From assembly GCA_964019655.1 (NCBI GenBank), contig CAXHTR010000001.1:248001-312000 (forward strand): a stretch of DNA of 64,000 nt, in the 5' to 3' direction. The position numbers and the translations under genes are program-made. The notes beneath the pieces were generated by a model, which had not been told where the DNA came from, ran no database searches, and saw only the letters and a list, made by a program, of their open reading frames with translations. Shown here piece after piece: positions 19,322 to 29,475 of this stretch; within the stretch, counting starts at the first letter, position 1; each line of letters starts with the position of its first letter. The stretch comes from Perkinsela sp. pyNocScin1. Its lineage: Eukaryota > Euglenozoa > Kinetoplastea > Prokinetoplastida > Perkinselidae.

Positions 19322-20089
19322 TTATGCGATTTGCACTCTTTGCAAAATCTCTTCAGTTCCGACTGGCTTTCCTGACCAGTGGTTCTCTTTGATATGGATC
19401 GCCTCAATAGAATCAGGGATACCTTCCAGGTAGAGCACCCCTGTAAAACGATTAGACTGCAAGTAGAGAACCTCAATACCGTCGGGCAGCTTATCGAGCG
19501 TAACAGACCCCCGAAAACGGTTGTAGCTTATATTGAACATACGCATAGTAGATGGGAGTTTGTCAAACGAAAGATCTCCTGAGAGCGCATTGTGGCTTAG
19601 ATTGAGTGTGTGCATGAGAGGTGGAAGATTCTGCAGCGATATTGTCCCTGCAAAATTGTTCTTAGGAACTGACAAATCTTCTAGGTGTTCTGGAAGATTC
19701 TCTAAATCGACGCTTCCTCGAAAACCGCTGATAGAGAGTGCCAAATAGCGTAGTGAATGTGGCAGTGCATTAAATTCTACTTCGCTATCTGTGCGTATTT
19801 GTGATATACTTAGTACTTCTGTCGTTGGGGGTAGATATTTTAAGCGTATCGACTTTCCATGCGTAAAAACCTTGTCCCAATGAATCTCGACCACATTATC
19901 TTCTCTGTCACACTGCACACCCCACCATTCACAACTATTGCGGTAGTTTCCGCGAGTGTCGCGAAAAAGCTTTTGATTCTGCAATGACATATCACTAATG
20001 ATTAGCTCCATAAGTGTTTGCTGACTGAAAGAAGCAAGATCAACGTGACCTACGGGGAGTATATCTGCAGTTACTAGCACCTGAAGCAT
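19322..20089 (-). CDS. LRR family protein, 255 aa; first gene of the minus cluster
   Basis: Leader MLQVLVTA-D. The LGR motif is altered (LPVGHVD). FSQQTLMELI follows. The cap is complete but with WWGVQC after CE. Seven LRRs, the last reading KENHWSG. The tail is brief and basic. It lies closest to the divergent strand-switch region, so it would be the promoter-proximal gene of the minus-strand unit. Confidence 0.88.
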   Translation of the reverse strand: MLQVLVTADILPVGHVDLASFSQQTLMELIISDMSLQNQKLFRDTRGNYRNSCEWWGVQCDREDNVVEIHWDKVFTHGKSIRLKYLPPTTEVLSISQIRTDSEVEFNALPHSLRYLALSISGFRGSVDLENLPEHLEDLSVPKNNFAGTISLQNLPPLMHTLNLSHNALSGDLSFDKLPSTMRMFNISYNRFRGSVTLDKLPDGIEVLYLQSNRFTGVLYLEGIPDSIEAIHIKENHWSGKPVGTEEILQRVQIA

Positions 20090-21340
20090 ATTGAGATTTA
20101 TAGCTTGTAAAAAGTGCCAAAAAGAAGTAAAAGTGTTTTAATACTATTCACTTGAGCACCAGGATTTAATGGCAATGCGATGAGGTTGATAGGTTTTCTT
20201 TGATTACATTGAGGAGATTTTACGATCTTCATACTAAATTTTGATAAAGAGCAAATACTGATGGTTACTTTTCGTACAAGTACTAATACTTATTTCGCAA
20301 TGACAGATTTGATGTTCACTTAAGAAATCAAGGAAGCTTTACTTTTCCAAACTGCGGATTATATATCTTAACGAAGGCTTGAAGAGAGCGATCAGTCACG
20401 TTGCTCTTCCATTGCAGCTAGGCATTTTACGAGCTGAAGCTAATAAGCTTTTTCTCACTATTAATGTTCTGCATGAGTGCTGCATGAAAGCTGTTTACGA
20501 GTGGCTTCTTCAGGTCAGTGTGATATTCACCATATTGTATATCAGGGTTTCAATAAAGGGGGAAATTTCCCCCTTTGGGGGAAAAGTACTTTTCTTAAAT
20601 TATCTCATACCAATCCATAAGCCTTTGGACATGTCTGTGAAAGGAAAAGGGAATCTTTATTTTCAAAAATGACTGAAACCCTGTTGTATATCCAATTTAT
20701 CATCCTGGGAGAATCTATCGAATATACTAAATCTGGCTCTCCGGAGTTTAGAAATTAAGTTCTCCTCGGCCCATGTTTGTCTGAAAAAATCGGGAAATAC
20801 TAAAACTCTACTAAAGTTGAACACAGGATTACAGTAATATAAGTATGTGGCAGAAGCGAATGGAATTTCCTATGGATAAGCACAAGTGAAAATGAGCGTC
20901 ACAGCTAAGAAAGAGTATGCCAAGGAAATCTGCATCTTTCACACTACTCTCACTAGCTTTCTTAGAATATATGAGGGGTTTCAAGAGAAGTTTGCGTGCA
21001 GACGTATATGAAATCGAATTCTTTCGGTGTCTTTCTAGAAACTATAATGAGCTCTGAGCACCGTCTTTTTATTTGCCATCGCAACATACATTCCATTCTT
21101 CATTGAAACCGAAGGCGGGCTGCTCTTTAAGAGTGATTGGAGACTTGTTTGAATAAAGCTTTTCGTGTATGGTAATAATTCTACGAATGAAATCCGTCGA
21201 CAGGCGAGAAGATTTTTCGTACTGATAAATCTAACCTTCTCGAACGAGCTCAGAGTTTAGTCAATCCCGTGCATTAGAAACGAAATTTCTTTACAAGAGA
21301 TACTGATTCTTGACCAATCCTTTCCATTCTACTATCTAAA
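20090..21340. promoter_or_regulatory. Divergent strand-switch region (putative Pol II start zone)
   Basis: 1.25 kb between the 5' ends of the leftward LRR cluster and the rightward cluster headed by SEC24. In kinetoplastids such regions are where RNA polymerase II starts in both directions. That role here is inferred from gene orientation only. It holds a hAT-like element but no gene that I can support. A small open frame at 20379-20672 overlaps the element and is not credible. Confidence 0.55.
20543..20684. mobile_element. Non-autonomous hAT-like element (142 bp) with 8-bp TSD
   Basis: The ends are exact inverted repeats: CAGGGTTTCA at the left and TGAAACCCTG at the right. It is flanked on both sides by TTGTATAT (20535-20542 and 20685-20692), a perfect 8-bp duplication. 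CAGGG termini plus an 8-bp target duplication are the signature of the hAT superfamily. There is no coding capacity. The interior near the left end has alternating G/C runs. A second copy is at 32275-32427. Confidence 0.8.
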
Positions 21341-24300
21341 ATGTACCGAAACATGTATACGACACCATATGGTCAACCAGTGTCCAACATTTATCCGCCA
21401 GCACAGTCAGATTTGGGATTTTCGCAGTCAGCTCCGCAAGTTCCACAAGCATTACTGTATCCAGCACAATCAGATAATCGTCAGCGCTATGATAACATAG
21501 AGAGCCTTTTCGAAAATACTACATCCACTGCGACGGCTAACCCTCCGCAACAGAGTGCTACAGATATTCTCGGTGATCTGCCTAATTTTGCACTCCCCAA
21601 CTTTGCAAGTCAAAGTTTATCGAGTGATAATGCAAGCAACAACTCACTGTCTCAGAATGCGACTAAACACACCCCTGTACTCACCCCTACTAGTAGTGTG
21701 CAAAGCTTACCACATGCTGCGCAAGCGTCCATAGCTACGCAGGCATCTTACTCTAATAGGGAAATTCCACAGTCGCATGATGCACCGCCACAGTTCTACC
21801 AGAGTACACAAAGCGTGCCCAACCATGAGCAGGCCATGGTACCCAATCATCCACCCGCAGCGTCTCAAAGTGGATTTCATGGGTTTCCTGCTTCAGTTTC
21901 ACCGCCAGCCAATGTTCGAAGTGAGCCAGCACTCGCTCACCAGCCCACTCATGTACCACCTGTGATACCGTCAAGTAATCCTCCGCAGATGCCATACAGG
22001 GGCGTACCACCGCCGATAGGAGGAATGGCCTTCAAACCTCCATTGCCCGATGCTCCAAGTTTCCCTTCAACGAACGAACCGAGCGTCCCACGAGCAATGC
22101 CGACTCCAGAATTTCAGCCAAATCTTCTACCGCAGGCCCCACCGAGCTTTCAAGCACCAGCACCCCCAGAAGTCAAACCGCTGCAAGTGCCACCGCCAAT
22201 CGCTCAGCCTCCATTGCACTACCCAGCACAGGCTGGTCTGGCAGCCACCAATGTCCCTGTACAACGTGACGTATCTGTACCACCACCTATGGGTATGCCA
22301 GATGTGGGTTCGGTCCCCCCAACTTCTGGATTAGCTCCATTCGACATTCCGCCACCTCCCCCTGTGCCATCTGCACAACAGGAGCAGCCGCCGAAACAAG
22401 ACACGCCTCCTTCTCCAGATCCATTCATGGCGCTATGTCCACCAAAGCTTTCAGTCGATAGTTCTCTAGTGCAGCCCGTTCCGGAAGCTGATGCTCCATA
22501 TGTAGAGCCTCGTAGCTCACCAAAAGACCTTGATGTATCGCTTGCACCAGAGCAAGGAGAGGTAGATACAGCCAAGTCTGAAGTTTCTGAGCCTATTCCG
22601 CCACAGCAGCCACAATCTACGCATACGAATATCCCGCCTTCATTGGCCGGCAATGCGCAGAGCCTACCACCAGTGGATGTACCAGCACCGTTCGCGCGTT
22701 CCTTTGAAAACATGAGCTTACAGCCCGAAGCACCATTAGCGCCCTCATCTGTGGCAGTACCAAAGGAAATGTCGACGCAGCCTGCCGAGCAATCCCTTCC
22801 CTCTCTCCATGAGCCAGCGCCTTTGGAAGACCGCTTTGCCCCCCTGCCAAGTAATCCAATAGAAAGAGCTGCGGCACCGAGCGTCGGCGAACTACACCAG
22901 ACAGCGCCAAGTGCTCCATCACGCACTGAAATGCAATTTTCAGCTGCAGCGCCTTTCCAAATGCAACCAATAGCATCAGATGTCAGCGTTCAAGAGCGAG
23001 ATGACCCGCTATCGCTACAGGCCCCTGCTCAGCCAAATGAAGAATCAAAGGTGCGGAAGCCCAGCATTGCGCCCCCATTGCCCGATCTTCCCTTCAAGCA
23101 AACTACTGCACATGCACAAGTTGTGCAAGAAGACGTGAAGAAGGAAGCACATCCTTTACCAAGTCAGCAGGACTTCCTTTCGGGTCTGCCAAGCACAACT
23201 TCAAGTGCGAAGGAAACGCAAGATGCGCTCAGTTTCATGCAGGCGCCAGCAAGCATTGAAAAGCCGCAAGTACCGGCACCTTTCGAACAGCAGAGTACCG
23301 AGCAAAGCGCTTTTGGCCTTCCGCCGAGTACGATTGCGGCCCCAAAGCCGACGTTGCCACCACTCGAACTCCCAACGCTACCTGAGGCACCAGCCGCCCA
23401 AGCAGCTACCCATCAGCAGAATGTGCCTCCATCACAGACGCTTCCCATGCCGAACCCGCCACCCATCATGGGCCATGGCTTTGGCCCAAGTGCAGCTGCG
23501 ATTGCCCCGCCAATGCCGAGACAAATGCCTATACCTCAGGCAAGTAGTCCTGGAACTCAGCCTGCTCTGCAGCAGCCACCCCAGCAGCGCATCCCAAGTG
23601 GCTACCCATTCCCTGCTGAAAGTCAACCTCCGGTCCCTACGCAGCCGATGCAGAGTGTCCCACCAACAAGCGCGCCTGTGCCAATGACACCAAGTGTCCC
23701 ACCTCTTTCCTTTCCAATGGCACCGCCACAGAATTCTGCACCACCAGGCGGATCTCCGCAGCTGCCCATTGGAGCTTCGCAAAATCAGCATCAGCTTCCC
23801 CCGACTGCAGCTTCGCAGGCAGTGCTACCACCACTTCCGATTTCATCAGCCCAGGCAGTGCCACCTCCGCTTCCATCAACAGCTGTGCCAAACCCACCGC
23901 CACCACAGCGTGCAATGCCTCCAATGCCACAGAATATTTCGGAGCCAGCGCATCCCTCGCAGGCTCGACCTGCGTCTCTGCCACAGGCGCCACCACTGCC
24001 GCAGTCATCAATGCCCCCGAGCGTACCATATATGCCAGCTGTACCACCGAGCGTTAGCCAGCAGCCCCAGGGCCCGCCACCAGCACAGGCCCAAGCCCCC
24101 CAGGCACCAACACCAGTTGCACCCAAGACCGAGCCACTGCCACCAACAACCCCAGAGCTCCCAGTGAGCCGCATCGACCCCTCGCAGGTGCCCAACCCGC
24201 ACAAGGACCTCGAGGACACCGGCCCATTCCCCTTCCCGCCGAAGGACTACCTCCTCCAGGACTTCCCGCCCAACGAGTCCGAGTACGCCGTCTTCGCCCG

Positions 24301-26743
24301 CAACCCGCGCATCCAGTGCTCCCTCGGCCGCGTCCCCGAGTACAGCAGCTTTATCGAGAACGCCAAGGTCCCCTGGGTCGTCAGCCTCAACCCGATGGGC
24401 AGCCAGCACGGCGCCGTGCCAGTCCTCGTGAACACCGCGACGAGCATTATGCCAGCGGCGTCCTACGACCCGAGCGCCGACCTCTGCCCGCCGAACGCCG
24501 GCCCGCTGCGCTGCGAGCGCTGCCGCGCGTACTTTTGCGCCTTCGTGGGGGTCGCCGACCAGGGCAACTGGAAGTGCAACTTCTGCGGCATGGCAAAAAA
24601 TTCACTTCCTATTCACATTCAGCACGACGTGCGCATGCTCAGCCAGCCGCAGGCAGACGCCCAGGCCGCTTTTACTCGCGCGGCGCTGACCTCGCAGACA
24701 GTGGAGTACGTCGTTGATGGTTTGGAAGTATATTCTGTGCAGCACGAGACGCTCCCTCAGGCCGAAAGCCTATCGAGCCTTGTCCGAGGGGGCAGTCAGG
24801 TTCAACCCCAAAAAATGCCAATAAAATCCGAAAAGATGCGCTTCCTCTTCTGCATCGAGCTGCCCTCGTCGATCGACGCCGGGGCGATGCTCACCTTCCA
24901 GCGGCTCCTGCAGGCGCTCTCCTTCACCATCGCCGAGATGGCGCAGGCCCACGGCGACGCCGCTGTCTCTTTTCTCACATTTTCGAGCGCCGTCCATTTT
25001 TATGACTTCGCCCCACTCCTGGGCAAGGACACCGACGCGATGCCCAAGCGCATCATCGTCGGGGACACGCAGAGCCCGTTTGTGCCGCTGCCCTTCACGA
25101 CGCGCTGCTGGTTATCTTTACTGAGCGACGGCAAAGTCATTCAGCGATTTCTCAATGATTTGCCCCGCTATGCCCACCCAGCGGTCCTCGACAGTGCGAC
25201 AAATGTGCCAAAGGCAGCGCTCGGGGCTGCTGTGACCTGCGCGCAGCTCATTTTGAGCCAAACTGGGGGACACACGATTCTCATCTCTTCAAATGGCTGC
25301 ACCAGCGGCGTTGGGGCGCTCAAGCCGCGCGATGAGAACAATCTGATGAAAAAAGTCGACGAGAAGGGCTACCAGGTGGCCAACGCGAGCGCCGCCTCGT
25401 GGTGGCGCGACACCGCCGCAGCCGCCGCCAAGCAGCGCATCTCCTTCGATTTCCTCCTGCTGAGCGATTCGTCGAACTTTGTCGAGCTCGGCGCGCTCAT
25501 GCAGCTCGCGCACGCCTCTTCCGGCCGCGTGCGCAACGTCCACAGGCTCGTGCCAGGCGCAGCGACGGAATTTTCGAAAAGAACTGTCGCGCCGCTGCTC
25601 CACCAGCTCCGCAGCCTCTACTGCCGGCCCCTAGGGCACTCCGGAATTTTGCGGGCGCGCGTGAGCAAGGACACCCGCGTCCGGGAGTACGCCGGACACT
25701 TCTTGTCCCAGAGCCGCCAGGAGATCGACGTGCCGCTGCTAACGCCGAGTGTCACCTACACAGTCGAAATCGAGCACGAGGGGTCGATGATCGAGTCCAA
25801 AAAGCCAACCGCCCCAGACCTGGCAGACATCGGCGTCGAGCGCCCCGAGACCGACCGCGGCTTCTGGTACTTCCAGGCAGCGCTGCTCTACACGACGACG
25901 TCTGGCAGCCGCCGCCTGCGTGTCTCATCGATTCGCATCCCCGTCACCAACCAGTACGCGCACTTTTTCCGAAGTGTCAGCCTCAACTGCGCCTTCGCCG
26001 GGATGGTCCGGCCGGCGCTCGCCGACGTCGCGGCCCACGGCGTCATCCGAGCGAAAGACGCGCTCATCGACCGCTTGGCGAATTTGCTCTTCTGCTACAG
26101 GCGCCAGTGCTCCTCGTCGCAGCACACCGGGCAGCTCATCCTTCCAGAATCGCTGAAATTGCTACCACTGTACGTCTATGCACTCTTGAAGACTCGAGCG
26201 TTCCGCTTGGCGAACGCCAACGTCCGCATGGACGACAAGGCCATCGACGCGCACGACATGCTCGCGCTGCCGCCAGCGGACCTTGTGTCCTATGTGTACC
26301 CCTTCATGGCAGACTTGACAAAATTTTTAGAAGATCTGCAAAAAGCGCACGAGTTCCGCCTGCCGGCGCCGGCGCAGCTCTGTGGCGTCTGTATGGACAA
26401 AGAAAATGTCCACGCGCTGCTCGACCCGGCGGGGCAGTCACTTTTCCTCTATATACCACGCGGGGCCGACGGGGGCCGCTGGGGAATATCCGATGCCGGG
26501 CCCTTTGGCGTCGCAGTCGAAAAGCTGCCGCTCCAGGTGCAGTCGCTCATCCGCGCGGTGCGGCTGCAGAACCCGTCGATCGCGTGTGTGCCCGTGTGCG
26601 TGCTGCAGGGGGCCGGCGACGTGCACGAGGCGATGTTCACTGAGAAGCTCATTGAGGATAAGACACAGGACGTCTCGGAGTCGTACATCGACTACCTGTG
26701 CCAGCTGCACGCGACGATACGGGAGCTGCTGCTGTTGAATTAG
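21341..26743 (+). CDS. SEC24: SEC24-like COPII coat protein, 1800 aa
   Basis: Cargo-adaptor subunit of the COPII coat that buds vesicles from the ER. Residues 1 to about 950 are low-complexity Pro/Gln/Ala/Ser-rich. Typical Sec24 has a shorter N-terminal extension and about 1000 residues in total, so this one is nearly doubled. A zinc finger with C1058, C1061, C1079 and C1082 follows (RCERC ... KCNFC). The trunk domain starts near 1165 (MRFLFCIEL). A helical region and a gelsolin-like end (SLFLYIPRGADGGRWG, about 1700) complete it. About 80 residues separate finger and trunk, longer than usual. G+C rises sharply from about 24150, where the conserved part begins. First gene of the plus-strand unit. 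Confidence 0.92.
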   Translation: MYRNMYTTPYGQPVSNIYPPAQSDLGFSQSAPQVPQALLYPAQSDNRQRYDNIESLFENTTSTATANPPQQSATDILGDLPNFALPNFASQSLSSDNASNNSLSQNATKHTPVLTPTSSVQSLPHAAQASIATQASYSNREIPQSHDAPPQFYQSTQSVPNHEQAMVPNHPPAASQSGFHGFPASVSPPANVRSEPALAHQPTHVPPVIPSSNPPQMPYRGVPPPIGGMAFKPPLPDAPSFPSTNEPSVPRAMPTPEFQPNLLPQAPPSFQAPAPPEVKPLQVPPPIAQPPLHYPAQAGLAATNVPVQRDVSVPPPMGMPDVGSVPPTSGLAPFDIPPPPPVPSAQQEQPPKQDTPPSPDPFMALCPPKLSVDSSLVQPVPEADAPYVEPRSSPKDLDVSLAPEQGEVDTAKSEVSEPIPPQQPQSTHTNIPPSLAGNAQSLPPVDVPAPFARSFENMSLQPEAPLAPSSVAVPKEMSTQPAEQSLPSLHEPAPLEDRFAPLPSNPIERAAAPSVGELHQTAPSAPSRTEMQFSAAAPFQMQPIASDVSVQERDDPLSLQAPAQPNEESKVRKPSIAPPLPDLPFKQTTAHAQVVQEDVKKEAHPLPSQQDFLSGLPSTTSSAKETQDALSFMQAPASIEKPQVPAPFEQQSTEQSAFGLPPSTIAAPKPTLPPLELPTLPEAPAAQAATHQQNVPPSQTLPMPNPPPIMGHGFGPSAAAIAPPMPRQMPIPQASSPGTQPALQQPPQQRIPSGYPFPAESQPPVPTQPMQSVPPTSAPVPMTPSVPPLSFPMAPPQNSAPPGGSPQLPIGASQNQHQLPPTAASQAVLPPLPISSAQAVPPPLPSTAVPNPPPPQRAMPPMPQNISEPAHPSQARPASLPQAPPLPQSSMPPSVPYMPAVPPSVSQQPQGPPPAQAQAPQAPTPVAPKTEPLPPTTPELPVSRIDPSQVPNPHKDLEDTGPFPFPPKDYLLQDFPPNESEYAVFARNPRIQCSLGRVPEYSSFIENAKVPWVVSLNPMGSQHGAVPVLVNTATSIMPAASYDPSADLCPPNAGPLRCERCRAYFCAFVGVADQGNWKCNFCGMAKNSLPIHIQHDVRMLSQPQADAQAAFTRAALTSQTVEYVVDGLEVYSVQHETLPQAESLSSLVRGGSQVQPQKMPIKSEKMRFLFCIELPSSIDAGAMLTFQRLLQALSFTIAEMAQAHGDAAVSFLTFSSAVHFYDFAPLLGKDTDAMPKRIIVGDTQSPFVPLPFTTRCWLSLLSDGKVIQRFLNDLPRYAHPAVLDSATNVPKAALGAAVTCAQLILSQTGGHTILISSNGCTSGVGALKPRDENNLMKKVDEKGYQVANASAASWWRDTAAAAAKQRISFDFLLLSDSSNFVELGALMQLAHASSGRVRNVHRLVPGAATEFSKRTVAPLLHQLRSLYCRPLGHSGILRARVSKDTRVREYAGHFLSQSRQEIDVPLLTPSVTYTVEIEHEGSMIESKKPTAPDLADIGVERPETDRGFWYFQAALLYTTTSGSRRLRVSSIRIPVTNQYAHFFRSVSLNCAFAGMVRPALADVAAHGVIRAKDALIDRLANLLFCYRRQCSSSQHTGQLILPESLKLLPLYVYALLKTRAFRLANANVRMDDKAIDAHDMLALPPADLVSYVYPFMADLTKFLEDLQKAHEFRLPAPAQLCGVCMDKENVHALLDPAGQSLFLYIPRGADGGRWGISDAGPFGVAVEKLPLQVQSLIRAVRLQNPSIACVPVCVLQGAGDVHEAMFTEKLIEDKTQDVSESYIDYLCQLHATIRELLLLN

Positions 26744-27343
26744 GATGAAGGGGAATAGGGATAAAAAAATTGGAAATTAGGTTATATAACAGGTAGTTTA
26801 GGTGTGGTAAGCGAGTTCTTGGGTGGTGATTTGAAAGAGTTCGTAACTATTGTTTTTTTTTTTTGGCTTACGATGAGAGCTGATGGGTTTTCTTGCTGGC
26901 AGAGGATGTCATGAAGTGGAGGATGCAGAGCCATTTTCATGCGAAAGTCGACATGCGTGAGTGACCCATTTCGGCCCAAAGACGCAAAGGCTGATGGTTA
27001 TGTAAACAGAGCCGAAAGCGTTTTTATATAGAATGTCATGGAGCTATCCAGGTACACGAATATGGACTTCGACTTCATTTTGCGGATTTCGGGTGCTCCA
27101 GGTAAATTTCGGTAAAAGCGCATCAGCATGTGCACATGAGTCGAAAGTTATCCTTAAGAACCTCGAGGCGAGGATGGCCACTTTTGACTTCCTCTGTGAC
27201 GTTTTCTAGATGAGCCAAGTAGGGAAAGTATTCAAGGATAGAACGAACGATACACAGAGGAATCTTTCGTAACAAATCTGAGAATTTCTCTTCTATCGAA
27301 AATATCAGATATTTCACGTTGTTCTCTCTCTACTGTTTTCGAA
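26744..27343. other. Intergenic region after SEC24
   Basis: Contains a T12 run at 26853-26864 that could serve as a polypyrimidine tract. No AG-ATG pair nearby fits it to a gene. Nothing else was recognised. Confidence 0.45.
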
Positions 27344-28210
27344 ATGTTTCTTCCATTTTTCACCCCGACCATGCGTACAGCCGACCCGTCCCTCGGCCGC
27401 TTCGACTACCACGCCCTGCCGGATCAAGCGCGCATGGAGATGCTCGTCGATGGACTCAGCCCGAAAGAGAAAAAGCATATCCAGGACAGTCAGGGCGGCT
27501 TCCAGGATGTGTGTCAGTGGAAGTACTGGTATGATTCTTTGACAGCGTGCACAGACGAGCGGGTGACAAGCGTTTGCTTTCGAGACATGAAATTCAGAAC
27601 AAAGCAGTTTCCTTTTGCGCTTACGCCCGAGCGCATTGAAGAGTTTACGATGAGTCACTGTGCGCTCAATGGGACGCTGAATACAGCAGTTCTCCCGCCG
27701 AATATACTTGAGTTCAACGTAGGCAACAATAACCTGCATGGCAATCTGAATTTTTCGGCGTTTCCACGAAATATTGAGCGAATTTACATCTACGGGAATC
27801 TTTTTACTGGAAGCTGCATGCTCTCTGATCTACCACAAACCGTTGTTGTACTCAACGCGCGCAACAATAAATTCAGCGGAGAAATAGCACTGAACAGTCT
27901 ACCGCGGGCGATGGAGGACCTCTTCCTCTATGGAAATGCCCTCGAGGGATCAATTACTATCAGAAACCTTCCGAAGGCCATGCGCGTGATCCGCATCTGC
28001 AGGAATGCGTTCTCGGGGGAGTTTCGGCTCCTATCGTTCCCGCCGGAGCTTGAAAAGATAGACATTGGCCATAATAACTTCACTCCCACGGCTGTGGTCT
28101 CCGAGGTTGGCGGGAAAATGCACTTTGAGCTGGTCCACAACTCTTTTACGAGTGTCGTAGACGAAGAAGGCAGCACGCATCCATGGGAGTCAGATATACT
28201 GATGAAGTAG
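27344..28210 (+). CDS. LRR family protein, 288 aa, between two housekeeping genes
   Basis: Leader MFLPFFTPTMRTA-D with PSLGRFD and LPDQARMEML. An alternative start at Met10 would leave almost no leader. The cap is lost: where CxWxGVxC is expected it reads CQWKYWYDSLTAC. Seven LRRs with many charged concave residues (Arg, Tyr). The tail is the full DxxGxxHPWE type (VVDEEGSTHPWE), best matched at 35.0 kb. It sits alone between SEC24 and the basic protein at 28.7 kb, suggesting insertion of an array member between ordinary genes. Confidence 0.87.
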   Translation: MFLPFFTPTMRTADPSLGRFDYHALPDQARMEMLVDGLSPKEKKHIQDSQGGFQDVCQWKYWYDSLTACTDERVTSVCFRDMKFRTKQFPFALTPERIEEFTMSHCALNGTLNTAVLPPNILEFNVGNNNLHGNLNFSAFPRNIERIYIYGNLFTGSCMLSDLPQTVVVLNARNNKFSGEIALNSLPRAMEDLFLYGNALEGSITIRNLPKAMRVIRICRNAFSGEFRLLSFPPELEKIDIGHNNFTPTAVVSEVGGKMHFELVHNSFTSVVDEEGSTHPWESDILMK

Positions 28211-28671
28211 AAGTAGATGTGCTGCGTACCTCTGGCTGGGATCAGAGGGCCAGCAAATCATACACGATGAACGAATGAAATGATAGAGAACTAGCCATAT
28301 AACAGCAAAGTTGCAGTCGATAGTATTGCGTGAAGCTTAAGAGCCTCGGATTTCGCTCCAGTATCCAATTACATCAGTATGAACAATGCCTGCGTATTAT
28401 TCTACCAATCCAAGACTACCTCAGCAGGCTCAGTCGCTCACTGCCTAAGGACGAGCCTCAAAGCCTTTCGAGTCGACTTGAAACTCGTACTTCATAGCTC
28501 TTCGTCATCATGCAAGGAATACATACTGAATCACAACTCAGGGATGAACATCTCTTTATTCTGTAAAAATCCTAGGCTACCTCCCCCATATCATCTCATA
28601 TCATCAAAATTTCAACTTTCCAATCCATTCCCCACCGTTTTCCACCCTTTACCAAACTTTAAAGCTAAAAA
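28211..28671. other. Intergenic region with trans-splice acceptor-like 3' end
   Basis: Nothing coding was recognised. The last 60 nt are strongly pyrimidine-rich (next entry). Confidence 0.5.
28613..28664 (+). promoter_or_regulatory. Polypyrimidine tract and AG (putative trans-splice acceptor)
   Basis: About 50 nt of C/T-rich sequence end in AG at 28663-28664, eight nt before an AAAAATG start. This is the layout expected for spliced-leader addition in kinetoplastids. No transcript evidence is available. Confidence 0.5.
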
Positions 28672-29475
28672 ATGCTCCGCACAAAGATCTTTTACGCATC
28701 CAGCCCCAAGGTCAGCGACCCGCCGCGGTCCGCCCCGCTCAAGTTCATCCCCTACATGATGCCCGGCGTCAAAAACCTCAACCAGCGCCACTGGGTCGAC
28801 TGGCAGGCCTGGCGCCCCGACCCCTTCCGCCCCGTCTACCGCGAGAAAAACTTCTTGAACACCTGGCCCGGCCCGCAGGCGCGCCACCGCAAGGGCCGCC
28901 GGACGCCGCTCCTGCCCATCCGCTACAGCCCCGAGGCCCTCCAGGAGGCCGTGAAGCTCGTGCCCGACGGCTTCTTCTCCAAAGGTTTCTACAAAGATGT
29001 CCGCAAGCCGCCCGAGCGCATTAAGGCGTATTCTGATGGTATCGTCCACGACTGGTGGATGAACTACTGGACGCTGCATTCGGTGCGCTACCAGCTGAAA
29101 TTGTGCACGCGGCACCTCGACGAGGCCACCAAGGAGAAAATCACTGATCAGACCGGCGCCGAGCGCGTGACGCGAATGACGTCAAACTACGACGAGTACC
29201 GCATGCATGTCGACTACGAGGAGACCAAGCTCACAAGGGACTACCGCTCGCGCTGGATCAACATCCACCGCAGCCTCGAGGGCATGTCCGAGAAAATCCG
29301 CCAGGTCCACGAGGAGAACCGCTACCACGTCCACAAGAAGCGCATGGACGACTACTGGGCGTCTCGTAAGATTTTGATAAACAGAGTGAAGGCGATGCGG
29401 CACAGCGGGTCGAAGATCAGGTCGCACGAGCTGCCAGTGCCGACGTTCCGTGTGCGTGCGTTTGACCAGGAGTGA
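28672..29475 (+). CDS. Conserved basic protein, possibly mitochondrial, 267 aa
   Basis: Not an LRR protein. The N terminus (MLRTKIFYASSPKV) is basic and Ser-rich with no acidic residue in the first 15, like a mitochondrial presequence. The body is rich in Trp, Arg, Tyr and His (for example WVDWQAWRPDPFRPVY and HDWWMNYW). It ends with a helical charged stretch and a basic tail. Codons are strongly C/G-ending, as in the conserved part of SEC24, which suggests an expressed housekeeping gene. A mitochondrial ribosomal or RNA-processing protein is plausible, but I do not recognise the family. Confidence 0.8.
   Translation: MLRTKIFYASSPKVSDPPRSAPLKFIPYMMPGVKNLNQRHWVDWQAWRPDPFRPVYREKNFLNTWPGPQARHRKGRRTPLLPIRYSPEALQEAVKLVPDGFFSKGFYKDVRKPPERIKAYSDGIVHDWWMNYWTLHSVRYQLKLCTRHLDEATKEKITDQTGAERVTRMTSNYDEYRMHVDYEETKLTRDYRSRWINIHRSLEGMSEKIRQVHEENRYHVHKKRMDDYWASRKILINRVKAMRHSGSKIRSHELPVPTFRVRAFDQE

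Noticed and set aside
20379-20672. 97-codon open frame in the strand-switch region
   Set aside because: It overlaps the hAT-like element and has no family features.
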